Assembly: GCF_000169175.1 (NCBI RefSeq)
Contig: NZ_AAWS01000011.1
Coordinates: forward strand, 62,001-126,000
DNA: 64,000 nucleotides
DNA from: Microscilla marina ATCC 23134
GTDB lineage: Bacteria; Bacteroidota; Bacteroidia; Cytophagales; Microscillaceae
Direction of reading: 5' to 3'
Shown in pieces: positions 1 through 8,208 of this stretch. The notes under the pieces were generated by a model. That model made no database searches. It had not been told where the DNA came from and saw only the letters and a list, made by a program, of their open reading frames with translations. Position numbers and translations under genes: made by a program. Numbering within the stretch: the stretch's first letter is position 1; every line of letters begins with the position of its first letter.

Positions 1-157
1 ACAGTCTAATGGCAGCTTTAACACGTTGTTCCTCTACTTTTTCATCTCCTTTACTCACCAATGCTTTAGCTGCTTCAGTGTCTTGAGCCTGCACAGGTTG
101 CATAAGGCAAAATATGAATAGAAAAAATATTCCTGCTGTACGAATGAATTTTGGCAT
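1..157 (-). CDS. Secreted protein, N-terminal fragment
   Basis: Only the first 52 codons lie in the window; the gene runs off the left edge. It starts at an ATG (minus strand, bases 155-157) and encodes a basic start (MPKFIRTAG), a hydrophobic core (IFFLFIFCLM) and a likely signal peptidase I site at VQAQD. The mature part is charged (KGDEKVEEQ). This shows export to the envelope or beyond; the function cannot be told from the fragment. Confidence 0.65.
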   Translation of the reverse strand, partial: MPKFIRTAGIFFLFIFCLMQPVQAQDTEAAKALVSKGDEKVEEQRVKAAIRL

Positions 158-558
158 TATTTCAAATAATTGTAATGATTGTTGAAAAGTCGTATGAAAT
201 TGTACGCTGAATTACCTTGGAGTATTTGTCCCTGTGAGAAAATTCAGTGCTTTTATAATCCAGAAGAAACCCAGGATAACTTCTCTCACTAAAATAAACT
301 ATTTGATTGTGAAAACAGAAAATATGTAAGAAGGATTGTATAATTCAAGAAAAGGTTTGAATAAAAGCCCTGCTAAAAAAATAAACAAGGAGTGCCCAAA
401 GTTAATAAGTGCTTGATAAGCAGTAATTTGATTACTATTGTGAATTATTTGCAAAGCAAAAAGCCACCCACGATCAAAAGATGACCATGGGTGGCTTTAG
501 TTACATTTATAACGTATTCATTCACAGGTTTTTTGAGGTGGCACACCTGTGGATTAAT
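158..558. other. Intergenic region, 401 bp
   Basis: AT-rich spacer between two minus-strand genes. Apart from the terminator hairpin at 460-498 I see no gene, RNA or repeat in it. Confidence 0.5.
460..498 (-). terminator. Rho-independent terminator of the S8 protease gene
   Basis: AAGCCACCCA (461-470) pairs perfectly with TGGGTGGCTT (488-497) around a 17-nt loop. An A-rich run on the left gives a U-rich tail on the minus strand. It lies about 60 bp after the protease stop codon. Confidence 0.8.
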
Positions 559-2115
559 TTATTGTACACTTGCCACAGCCTTATAAGCATCTACCTTGCC
601 CCAACCAAAGCTAGAGTTACGATTAGGATAAAACTCAGCACTACTTTTCAAGCGTTGCAATACAGTAGCACGAGACTGTGAAGGGTTGGTAGACCAAACC
701 AAAGCCGCAATACCTGCCATAGTAGCAGTGGCTACCGAAGAGCCACCCACCTGATCGGGCGAGTTACCGCTCATAGGCAAGGTCAAGGCAGTGCGGCTGC
801 TGCTGCCATCTCTTTGCATGACCAATACAAAATCTACCTTTCTACCATAGTGACAATTATGACACTCTTTGTAACCATTGCGGTCTGTTACCCCAGTTAC
901 TGCTAAAATTTCTGACATAGTAGCTGGAAAAATCACCCCTACAATATTGTTAGCCCACGAGAATGAAGTACCTGCGGCACTAAAAATCATTTTACCTTTG
1001 CCATAAGCATACCTTACTGCATCGGCAATTTGCCCTACCGACCATAAGTTACCCAACGACATACTAATGATGTGTGTATTTTTGTTGGCAAGTAGTACCA
1101 AAGCATCACTCACCCCATCTTGCTCATCACCACTGTTTAGCATTACGTCGTCGGTTCCACGTACTGCATATAAGTTAGACTCATAAGCTACTCCAGTAGG
1201 AGTGCCATCGGTAGTTCTTGGGGCAGCCATTACTCCCGACATAGACGTACCGTGTCCACAGTCGTCATTAGGACCATCTATTTTACGTTTTTGCCAAAAC
1301 CATACGCTTGGAGCAAACGTGCCATAACGTTGAATTCTTCTGCCAACATTAGAGTAACCCCCATTAAAAGAACTACCTAATTTAGGCTGTGCCGGAGATG
1401 TTCCCGTATCAATCACCCCCAGGTTAATGTTGCGTCCTTTGCCGCTGATTCCCCAAGCTTGAGTTACCCGGTTTTTTTCTAAGTGCCATGACACTAAAGC
1501 ATTGTCCGAAGCCCTGAAATAATCAGCCGATGGAATGGTACCACTGGTTTCTGAACCACATCCTGGCGAACCAGTAATTCGGTGATTGTTTTGTCCTGGC
1601 ATAGTAAAATTATAGGTAGATGGTTCAGCATAACGTACCTTGGGTGAGTTACGTACCAGATCTACTACTTGGACGATAGAAACCGATACTTTAAAGAAAG
1701 GCAACACGTCATGTTCTCTAAGCACCAATTCTTTTCTGGTTTTGTTGATTCCATACTTTTTGTAAACGGCTTGAATATCGCTGATAAGCTGTTCTTTAGC
1801 TTTTACCCATTCGCTAGACTTTACGTCAATCTCATGCATGCGGGTATTGATATTTTTGAAGCCTTCGGGCATGTAGCCCACCGTCATTGAGCCATCGTTG
1901 CCATCTGTAATGGCCGAAAACAAAGTAGCATTGTCTACCCAAGCCCATTCAAACTCACCTTTAGTTTTAAGGTTGTCAGCAATGATCTTGTCTCTGGTGG
2001 CTTTGTTTACCAATTCCACACTTTGCTGAGGGTCAGGAGTAACATTATCCTCTGTTCGGGTTGAGCAACTACCCATTAAGAAGGCAGTCACTGCAATTAA
2101 CATGTACTTTTTCAT
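559..2115 (-). CDS. S8 (subtilisin-like) serine peptidase, lipoprotein
   Basis: A secreted serine endopeptidase of the subtilase family. I start it at the ATG at 2115 (518 aa), because this gives a clean lipoprotein signal (MKKYMLIAVTAFLMGSC, lipobox MGSC); an upstream in-frame ATG would bury the signal. The triad is visible: Asp236 in GVIDTG, His288 in CGHGTS and Ser460 in GGSSVATA. Residues 30-200 look like a pro- or accessory region. Oddity: after the SAAG stretch the family's oxyanion-hole Asn (AAGN) is replaced by Thr (SAAGTS), which may lower activity. It is followed by its own terminator and seems monocistronic. The family call is secure; substrates are unknown. Confidence 0.9.
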   Translation of the reverse strand: MKKYMLIAVTAFLMGSCSTRTEDNVTPDPQQSVELVNKATRDKIIADNLKTKGEFEWAWVDNATLFSAITDGNDGSMTVGYMPEGFKNINTRMHEIDVKSSEWVKAKEQLISDIQAVYKKYGINKTRKELVLREHDVLPFFKVSVSIVQVVDLVRNSPKVRYAEPSTYNFTMPGQNNHRITGSPGCGSETSGTIPSADYFRASDNALVSWHLEKNRVTQAWGISGKGRNINLGVIDTGTSPAQPKLGSSFNGGYSNVGRRIQRYGTFAPSVWFWQKRKIDGPNDDCGHGTSMSGVMAAPRTTDGTPTGVAYESNLYAVRGTDDVMLNSGDEQDGVSDALVLLANKNTHIISMSLGNLWSVGQIADAVRYAYGKGKMIFSAAGTSFSWANNIVGVIFPATMSEILAVTGVTDRNGYKECHNCHYGRKVDFVLVMQRDGSSSRTALTLPMSGNSPDQVGGSSVATATMAGIAALVWSTNPSQSRATVLQRLKSSAEFYPNRNSSFGWGKVDAYKAVASVQ

Positions 2116-2823
2116 CTGTGTAAAGAGTGTAATATAAATTGTAAATTTAGTTGTGTATTGGTCATGTAACATTTTCGATACAGAACCAAGTAATGTAATT
2201 GGGGTATTAGTGATTTTTCTGTGTATAAATTGTGAGTTATACTACTGTTTTATTTAAATATCCCAGTTGAAAATATAACTCAATGGCAAAAATATAATAT
2301 TTTATTGTTTTTAAGTACTATTGCGTGGAAATTTTTTGACGCTTAGTCAAAAAAATGACTAAAAGGAAGTTCTTGTGTTTAAGAAAATATTGTGTGTAAG
2401 TTTTAAAAGCTTTTTTGATTTTTATAGAAATAACTGCTTCGAACATTTATATAACATCTCTGAAATGTTAAAAATTAACAACACTCAAAACTTTGTATAT
2501 TTTAAAGATTACTTAAAAGGAGAGGTTGTACGACTCTAGTGGTAGTAAGAATGGCAAGACAATAAAAATTGGAATCAATTGTGGGAAAATAATGCATCGA
2601 TTATTCTCAAATTAGAGATATTAAGAATAAGACCGTCCACCAAACAATGTCCACCATTTAAAACATCAAAGTAAAAGAAACGGTAGGTAGAGCTTAGTAG
2701 TCAATGGCAAATGATGGTAATTAAATAAGTTAGAAACAATGACCTGTGGGTAAACAATAAGAGGGGTGCTTCTGAAGACAAGAAAACCCATTCAGAATAC
2801 CTGAATGGGCTTTTTAAAATAAG
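2116..2823. other. Intergenic region, 708 bp
   Basis: Very AT-rich stretch upstream of the protease and downstream of tRNA-Phe 1. The only clear structure is the tRNA terminator at 2783-2815. No coding sequence is supported. Confidence 0.4.
2783..2815 (-). terminator. Terminator after tRNA-Phe copy 1
   Basis: CCCATTCAG (2787-2795) and CTGAATGGG (2801-2809) form a perfect 9-bp stem with a 5-nt loop. It is flanked by A/T runs so it can work on either strand; it lies just 3' of the minus-strand tRNA. Confidence 0.75.
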
Positions 2824-2896
2824 TGGTGACACCTGGATTCGAACCAGGGACACACGGATTTTCAGTCCGATGCTCTACCAACTGAGCTATGTCACC
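2824..2896 (-). tRNA. tRNA-Phe (GAA), copy 1
   Basis: A 73-nt cloverleaf on the minus strand with a GGTGACA/TGTCACC acceptor stem, discriminator A, D-loop AGCTCAGTTGGTAGAGC, anticodon arm CGGACTGAAAATCCG (anticodon GAA) and T-arm CCTGG-TTCGAAT-CCAGG with five perfect pairs. CCA is not encoded. A promoter and a terminator flank it closely, so it is a single-gene transcript. Confidence 0.97.
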
Positions 2897-2919
2897 ATTG
2901 TTTTTCTTAGTTGGGAGTG

Positions 2920-2950
2920 CAAAGGTAATAAGCCACTGATTAATTGCAAA
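2920..2950 (-). promoter_or_regulatory. Bacteroidota-type promoter of tRNA-Phe copy 1
   Basis: Read on the minus strand: TTTG (2950-2947), 19 bp, TACCTTTG (2927-2920). This fits the TTTG-N19-TAnnTTTG consensus of Bacteroidota housekeeping promoters exactly. The -7 box ends 24 nt before the tRNA 5' end. Confidence 0.8.
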
Positions 2951-3474
2951 CATTTTCTATCTTTTTTTTATTTTTTTTAAATCACTTATGATAAAAATTT
3001 TTGTCAAATATGATTTCTTTTATTTTTACTTTCATTATTCTATAAAAAAAGTGTAGTAGCCAAAAGTTAAACAAAACAAGGCCAATGTTTTATCACTGCT
3101 TGGGTATTCATCACAGAAATAATGTGGCTGTACTCAAGCCTAAAAAAGGGAAAGTAGCTGGCAAAGTCGATAAAAATAGGGGCTCAAAACTTACAGAAAA
3201 AAAATGTAGCACCTTCAGATATTTGATACTTAAAAAGAAGGTATTTAGAATGATTCAAAATTAATCTATCAGACTATGAAAGTTGTTTAAATAACCACTG
3301 AATTACGTAGATTTGTTTTGAGAATAGTATGCTAACCGAGTATTTTTAGAATAATTATATACAAGGATATAAAAATACAAAATTTACTGAAGAGGTGAGT
3401 ACAATTATGTATATTGACACAATAAAAACTAAAATAAGGAAGGGATTATGGCGTGAAGTTACAGCTTTAATCCA
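2951..3474. other. Intergenic region between the tRNA-Phe genes
   Basis: AT-rich DNA separating the two tRNA-Phe transcription units. I find no gene, strong hairpin or repeat here. Confidence 0.4.
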
Positions 3475-3511
3475 GAAAACAAAAAAGCCTTTCTTAATTA
3501 AAAGAAAGGCT
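3475..3511 (-). terminator. Terminator after tRNA-Phe copy 2
   Basis: AGCCTTTCTT (3486-3495) and AAGAAAGGCT (3502-3511) form a perfect 10-bp stem. A run of A on the left gives a U tail on the minus strand. Confidence 0.75.
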
Positions 3512-3525
3512 CAACGAATAAAAAG

Positions 3526-3598
3526 TGGTGACACCAGGATTCGAACCAGGGACACACGGATTTTCAGTCCGATGCTCTACCAACTGAGCTATGTCACC
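3526..3598 (-). tRNA. tRNA-Phe (GAA), copy 2, with a T-stem mismatch
   Basis: The same 73-nt tRNA as copy 1 except for one base in the 3' strand of the T-stem. The stem strands are CCTGG and CCTGG, so the middle pair becomes U51-U63 instead of U-A. The anticodon is GAA and CCA is not encoded. Promoter and terminator are intact, so it is probably transcribed, but the T-arm is weakened. Confidence 0.93.
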
Positions 3599-3619
3599 AT
3601 TGTTTTTCAATCGGGAGTG

Positions 3620-3650
3620 CAAAGGTAACCACGCGATTGGTTATTCCAAA
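3620..3650 (-). promoter_or_regulatory. Bacteroidota-type promoter of tRNA-Phe copy 2
   Basis: Minus strand TTTG (3650-3647), 19 bp, TACCTTTG (3627-3620), with the same GGGAGTG-type flank as copy 1. Conservation of the boxes while the rest of the upstream DNA differs supports promoter function. Confidence 0.8.
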
Positions 3651-3710
3651 CTTTTAACGAAAAAAATATTTATTTTTAAAAAATTAGACACGTAAATACA
3701 ATTCAATATT

Positions 3711-5039
3711 ATGAAATTTTTACCGCAGGTTGCTTTTTTGATTGCATTGGGGGTGACGGCTTACCTGATTTACCGCAGGGTTTCCCGCATTAGTGCCAAC
3801 ATTAAGTTGGGAAGGTCACTGGATCGTACAGATAACCCATCGACTCGCTGGAAAACAATGTTACGTATAGCCTTTGGGCAACAAAAAATGTTTGACAAAC
3901 CTTTAGTAGGGATACTTCACTTTTTGGTATACGCCGGGTTTGTACTCATCAATATAGAAGTATTAGAGATTATTATAGACGGAGTAACAGGTACACACCG
4001 GATTTTTGCCGGGGTGTTGGGCGGTTTTTATACCGTACTCATCAGTTTCTTTGAATTTTTGGCAGTAGGCGTATTACTTGCCTGTGTTATCTTTCTTATT
4101 CGTCGTAACCTACTTAAGGTACCTCGTTTTGGTAGCCCCGAAATGAAAGGCTGGCCAACCCTTGATGCCACTGTAATCTTGGTGGTGGAGATTACCCTGA
4201 TGGCTGCCATCTTGCTGATGAATGCTGCCGATACTGTATTACAGGCTAAAGGCGCAGCGCACTATACCCAAACTGGCGCATTTTTATTTAGCCAAATGCT
4301 TACCCCTGTGCTAGAGGGTTTGTCTATTAACGCTTTGGTAGTGATAGAGCGTGTGGGCTGGTGGTTTCATATTTTAGGTATCTTTGCTTTTGCTGTATAT
4401 GTTACCTACTCTAAACACCTTCATATTGCACTGGCTTTTCCAAACACCTACTTCTCGAACCTACAGCCCAAAGGCTATATGGACAATATGGAGTCGGTAA
4501 CCAATGAAGTACAGCTTGCTTTGGGGCTCAAAGAAGACGATGGCAACATGCCAGAAATTGATCGTTTTGGTGCCAAAGACATCAACGACCTGACCTGGAA
4601 AAACCTCATGGACGCCTACTCTTGTACCGAGTGCGGCAGGTGTACTTCTAACTGTCCGGCAAACATTACTGGCAAAAAACTATCGCCACGTAAAGTAATG
4701 ATGGATACCCGCGACCGAATGGAAGAAATAGGGGAGTATATAGCCAAAGGAGGAGAGCTTGAAAAGGCCCTTGCAGAAGGCCACGGACTATACAGCGATG
4801 AGCGCATTTCTAAACAAGAATTGATGGCTTGTACTACTTGCAATGCTTGTACAGATGCCTGCCCGATCAATATAGACCCATTGTCTATTATTTTACAAAT
4901 GCGTCGTTACATTGCCCTGGAAGAAGCCGATACCCCACAATCGTGGAACTCAATGTTTACCAATATTGAGAACAATATGGCTCCCTGGCAGTTTTCGCCC
5001 ACTGACCGTTTCAACTGGGCTGAGAACCTGAATGACTAA
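3711..5039 (+). CDS. Membrane Fe-S oxidoreductase subunit (HdrE/HdrC-like fusion)
   Basis: 442 aa. The N-terminal half (about 1-250) has five or more hydrophobic segments and resembles the cytochrome-b/NarI-like HdrE anchor. The C-terminal half carries two [4Fe-4S] motifs, Cys305-308-311-315 (CTECGRCTSNCP) and Cys374-377-380-384 (CTTCNACTDACP). Family knowledge: such proteins pass electrons between the quinone pool and a CCG-domain partner. That partner is very probably the gene at 7247-8047; the two are normally adjacent in Bacteroidota but here lie 2.2 kb apart. The natural substrate is unknown. The start ATG follows directly on an AT-rich leader. Confidence 0.88.
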   Translation: MKFLPQVAFLIALGVTAYLIYRRVSRISANIKLGRSLDRTDNPSTRWKTMLRIAFGQQKMFDKPLVGILHFLVYAGFVLINIEVLEIIIDGVTGTHRIFAGVLGGFYTVLISFFEFLAVGVLLACVIFLIRRNLLKVPRFGSPEMKGWPTLDATVILVVEITLMAAILLMNAADTVLQAKGAAHYTQTGAFLFSQMLTPVLEGLSINALVVIERVGWWFHILGIFAFAVYVTYSKHLHIALAFPNTYFSNLQPKGYMDNMESVTNEVQLALGLKEDDGNMPEIDRFGAKDINDLTWKNLMDAYSCTECGRCTSNCPANITGKKLSPRKVMMDTRDRMEEIGEYIAKGGELEKALAEGHGLYSDERISKQELMACTTCNACTDACPINIDPLSIILQMRRYIALEEADTPQSWNSMFTNIENNMAPWQFSPTDRFNWAENLND

Positions 5040-5254
5040 CAAACAGGTAAGCATAAGTTTGTTTTTGAGCTGTATGTAGTATTGTTCAAAAACAAACTTT
5101 TTAGGTTTGGACTATCTATGATCAAAGTTTTAGTAGGTTGGAAAGTTTAAAGTATAAAAATGAGGTAGGCAAACTAATGATACGCTAAAACCACCGTGTT
5201 GTTAGTCACTCAGCCAGTTGAGTGCCCTTAGTAAGGGGAACAGTGAGTGGAAGT

Positions 5255-5330
5255 AAGTACCAAGGCAGCATTAAACATGTCTAATGAGTAGGTATAACTA
5301 CCTTATGATGAGCAAGTTGCTCTTACTTGT
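5255..5330 (+). repeat. R2 palindromic repeat, copy 1 (right end missing)
   Basis: Begins AAGTACCAAGGCAGCATTAAA and follows copy 2 through TGATGAGCAAGTTGCTCTTACTTGT. It lacks the closing TACTT end and diverges at about 5331. It includes the internal GAGCAA/TTGCTC hairpin. Confidence 0.75.
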
Positions 5331-5380
5331 GGCGTTTTATTTGAACAATTGTACAGTTTATGTATGTATAATTTAGTTGT

Positions 5381-5477
5381 AAGTACCAAGGCAGCATAAA
5401 CACACCTAATGAGTAGGTGTAACTACCTTATGATGAGCAAGTTGCTCTTACTTGTAGCTAATTGCTTGCGGCTACTT
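5381..5477 (+). repeat. R2 palindromic repeat, copy 2 (complete)
   Basis: 97-bp element with short terminal inverted repeats (AAGTACC at the left, GCTACTT at the right) and two internal hairpins: ACACCTA/TAGGTGT and GAGCAA/TTGCTC. Related copies lie at 5255, 21863 and 42356. Its right end is 35 bp before the next start codon. Confidence 0.8.
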
Positions 5478-5511
5478 ACCATTGATTTGTTTACTCAAAA
5501 ATTAAAAACTT

Positions 5512-6495
5512 ATGGGACTTTTTCGGTTCATTGGTCGCTTGTTCAAGCTCATCCTTACTTTGGGAGTAGTGCTTGTAGCATTGTTGGCATTGGCAGGAGG
5601 GTTAAGCGAAAACTTCAAAGAATTTGTAGATACAGGGTCAGAAAATGACCACCACGGTGACTATAGCTATCTTTTCAAAGACGGTAACAGCGGCTCAAGC
5701 GACGGTTCGTCTGGTGACAATACCCGTGTTGACCCAGCTCCAAGTTTTGCCGCCATTATTCAACTTACTAAAGAGCGTAACCACCAAAGGGTAGATGTAG
5801 AATCGGACAACTATGTGTTTGACTATGTGTACCGTGACGTGGCAAACCGGGGAACTAAAATGAAATGGGGCAATCGCAAGTTGTCTATTGACAATATTAA
5901 CGATAGATTTGGTTTGCCCCCTGACTTTTTTAAACGTTCTTTTTCTTCAGAAGAAGAAATACGTGAAATTGCCGAACGAGGGTATTTTAAAGTGCAAAAC
6001 AATACCGCAAGTCCCGACTACAACCGAATGATCCATATCAGCCGAAACATTACCCGCCCTATTTATGAGATGATCATGAAAAAAGTAGGGAGTGATGCGT
6101 CTTACCAAAAACCAATAGACGAGTTGTTGAAATTTTGTCAGGATATACCTTATAAAATTCCGGCAGATTTGTATAACAATAAACAGACAGGGGGAATATT
6201 TCCACCTTCATTGGCTTTAACTAAGGGCTATGCCGACTGCGATACCAAAGCAGTATTGTTTGCCAGCGTGCTTTTGCACAACCCTCGTTACAAAATTGTT
6301 TTTGTGACTATTCCAGGGCATTTGTTTCTGGCAATTAAGGGGGTACCCAAGCCTTATCAAAAATATGTGACCTATAGGGGCGAGAAATATATTTTGTGTG
6401 AACCTACCGGACCCGCCAGACTTGCTTTTGGCAAAGATGGTTTCAGTAATTACACAATTAATAAAATAGAGCCAGCCAAAGGTTATTATAACTAA
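5512..6495 (+). CDS. Membrane-anchored transglutaminase-like protein
   Basis: 327 aa. One N-terminal hydrophobic segment (about 11-30) is followed by a Gly/Ser/Asp-rich linker (55-75) and a papain-like transglutaminase fold. Candidate triad: Cys243 in GYADCDTKA, His270 in PGHLFLA and an acidic residue at Glu297 in CEPTGP, where most family members have Asp. It could be a peptidase or cross-linking enzyme facing the periplasm; the substrate is unknown. The next gene begins 34 bp later and encodes a DUF350-type membrane protein, so the two are likely one transcript. The pair lies inside an otherwise split Fe-S oxidoreductase operon. The start ATG gives MGLFRFIGRLFK, a typical signal anchor. Confidence 0.75.
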   Translation: MGLFRFIGRLFKLILTLGVVLVALLALAGGLSENFKEFVDTGSENDHHGDYSYLFKDGNSGSSDGSSGDNTRVDPAPSFAAIIQLTKERNHQRVDVESDNYVFDYVYRDVANRGTKMKWGNRKLSIDNINDRFGLPPDFFKRSFSSEEEIREIAERGYFKVQNNTASPDYNRMIHISRNITRPIYEMIMKKVGSDASYQKPIDELLKFCQDIPYKIPADLYNNKQTGGIFPPSLALTKGYADCDTKAVLFASVLLHNPRYKIVFVTIPGHLFLAIKGVPKPYQKYVTYRGEKYILCEPTGPARLAFGKDGFSNYTINKIEPAKGYYN

Positions 6496-6529
6496 AGCCA
6501 AAACTCATCAATTAAACAAAACCTGAAGT

Positions 6530-7120
6530 ATGGATACCAACAGAATCATTTTTTCTATTTATGACGTTTCTCTGTCGCTGGTTTTTGGGTTGCTTACCAT
6601 CTACATTGCCTTAAAGGTGATAGACAAGCTGGTGCTGAAGGTAAACACACTGAAAATGGTCAAAGAAGGCAATATTTCTATTGCGCTGTTCAAAGCAATT
6701 TTAATCATTTGTACCTTGTTGTTGATCCAAACCAGCATAAAATCATCCAACAGTGCTTTGCAAACAATGGCAGAGGCGCATAACAAAATCACGATCAAGA
6801 TATTTATGATTTCGTTGGGGTATTTCTTTTTGTTCTATGTTATTTCTTTGACGTTTAGCGTCTTGCTAATTCTTATCAGCTTTTTTGTATACATCAAAGC
6901 CACTATAGACCTGGACGAAATAGCCGAAATAAAGAAGAACAATATTGCAGTATCTATATCCTTATCTCTGATTATATTTGGAATGACCCTATTTATCCGC
7001 CCTGCTTTTCATAACCTCATTGGCAGCTTTGTAAACTACAACGCCCTGCAGGTAGAGCAGGTAGATACTAAAAATAAAGGGGGAGGAGTTGTGCCCAAAA
7101 GGATAGCACCGCCACGTTAG
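6530..7120 (+). CDS. Tandem DUF350-like four-helix membrane protein
   Basis: 196 aa with four hydrophobic helices (about 12-30, 50-68, 90-118, 138-156). The pattern E-x-GN-(I/V)-x-x-A that marks DUF350 occurs twice: KEGNISIALFKA near residue 45 and KKNNIAVSISLS near residue 136, so I read it as a duplicated DUF350 unit. DUF350 proteins are small envelope proteins, known to me as neighbours of membrane spermidine synthases and envelope-stress genes; no activity is established. A single-unit DUF350 gene occurs at 27147-27401. The tail (NKGGGVVPKRIAPPR) is basic. Assignment to DUF350 is inference from the motif. Confidence 0.6.
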   Translation: MDTNRIIFSIYDVSLSLVFGLLTIYIALKVIDKLVLKVNTLKMVKEGNISIALFKAILIICTLLLIQTSIKSSNSALQTMAEAHNKITIKIFMISLGYFFLFYVISLTFSVLLILISFFVYIKATIDLDEIAEIKKNNIAVSISLSLIIFGMTLFIRPAFHNLIGSFVNYNALQVEQVDTKNKGGGVVPKRIAPPR

Positions 7121-7246
7121 GCGATGCAGATTGCACCGAATATTAGCATTAATTTTTTATATATAGTTAATGCAAGTACTGTTTTGATGTGCTTGCACTG
7201 AGTAAAAACCGGCAGTGTATATAAGCCGGTATTAAACGTAAAAAAA

Positions 7247-8047
7247 ATGAGCGAAATGACATATAAAGTGCCTTTGATGGCGGATTTGGCAGCAGAAGGC
7301 AAGACCCCAGAGGTACTTTTCTGGGTAGGTTGTGCAGGATCATTTGATGATCGTTACAAAAAAGTAACCATTGCTATGGTGAAAATATTGAACAAAGTGG
7401 GCATTGACTTTGCCGTGCTGGGCACCGAAGAGTCTTGTACTGGTGATCCTGCCAAACGTGCTGGACGCGAAGACCTTTTTCAAATGCAGGCGATTGGCAA
7501 CATTGAGTTGTTGAATGCTTACAACATCAAAAAAATAGTAACCGCTTGTCCCCATTGCTTTAATATTCTCAAAAATGAATACAAAGAATTGGGCGGCGAC
7601 TATGAAGTAATTCACCACTCTACGTTTTTGCAGCAATTGATTGACGCTGGAAAAGTAAAAATGTCAGAAGGAGGAGAGTTTAAAGGCAAAAAAATTACCT
7701 ACCATGACTCTTGTTACCTAGGCCGAGCCAACGACATTTACGAAGCTCCTCGCAAGGTACTTGAGCAACTCGATGCCGACCTGGTAGAAATGAAGCGTTG
7801 CCGTACCAAAGGTTTATGCTGTGGAGCAGGAGGGGCGCAAATGTTTAAAGACGCCGAAAAAGGCAGCAAAGAGATCAATGTAGAGCGTATAGAAGACGCC
7901 CTTGAAACGGGTGCCAATGTGGTAGCAGCGGCTTGTCCTTTCTGTATGACTATGATGACCGATGGAGTGAAAAGCAAAGAGCGCGAGCACGATGTAAAGG
8001 TGTTTGACCTTGCCGAGATTGTGGCAGACGCAGAAGGGCTTTCGTAG
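7247..8047 (+). CDS. HdrB-like CCG-domain Fe-S subunit
   Basis: 266 aa, soluble, with two cysteine-rich CCG domains: Cys29, Cys64, Cys101 and Cys104 (CPHC), then Cys156, Cys191-192 (LCCGAGG), Cys230 and Cys233 (CPFC). In HdrB/GlpC/LutA relatives such sites bind a catalytic iron-sulfur cluster and work in disulfide, lactate or glycerol-3-phosphate redox chemistry. It should pair with the membrane Fe-S subunit at 3711-5039. A 126-bp gap separates it from the DUF350-like gene. The substrate cannot be told. Confidence 0.9.
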   Translation: MSEMTYKVPLMADLAAEGKTPEVLFWVGCAGSFDDRYKKVTIAMVKILNKVGIDFAVLGTEESCTGDPAKRAGREDLFQMQAIGNIELLNAYNIKKIVTACPHCFNILKNEYKELGGDYEVIHHSTFLQQLIDAGKVKMSEGGEFKGKKITYHDSCYLGRANDIYEAPRKVLEQLDADLVEMKRCRTKGLCCGAGGAQMFKDAEKGSKEINVERIEDALETGANVVAAACPFCMTMMTDGVKSKEREHDVKVFDLAEIVADAEGLS

Positions 8048-8055
8048 CCATTTAC

Positions 8056-8145
8056 GATAACGTTTCATTTTGTGTGTTTTTTTCGTCTAAACTTCTGGTA
8101 ATCAGTACTCAAAAATCGAGTTTACACAAACTCTGAAACGTTATC
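8056..8145. repeat. Long-spaced 12-bp inverted repeat
   Basis: GATAACGTTTCA (8056-8067) and TGAAACGTTATC (8134-8145) are perfect inverted repeats 66 bp apart, directly after the CCG-domain gene. They could be a hairpin in the 3' UTR, the ends of a small palindromic element or an operator pair; the sequence does not decide. Confidence 0.6.
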
Positions 8146-8165
8146 CTGTTTACTCATTAAAATCT

Positions 8166-8208
8166 AAAAAAGCCGTTGCTACACGAGAGAAGCAACGGCT
8201 TTTGTTTT
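8166..8208. terminator. Bidirectional terminator
   Basis: AAAAGCCGTTGCT (8168-8180) pairs perfectly with AGCAACGGCTTTT (8191-8203), with T-rich tails in both directions. It lies between convergent genes (ends 8047 and 8208). Confidence 0.85.

Larger units (their letters stand above)
5040..5511. other. Intergenic region with two R2 repeats, 472 bp
   Basis: Between the Fe-S subunit and the transglutaminase-like gene. It holds two copies of the R2 palindromic repeat (5255-5330, 5381-5477) in direct orientation. Nothing coding is supported. Confidence 0.6.

Noticed and set aside
3395-3628. 77-residue open frame over tRNA-Phe copy 2
   Set aside because: It runs through the antisense of a tRNA gene and its terminator; not a plausible protein.
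5409-5648. 79-residue open frame on the plus strand
   Set aside because: It overlaps R2 copy 2 and the start of the transglutaminase-like gene in another frame; composition is not protein-like.
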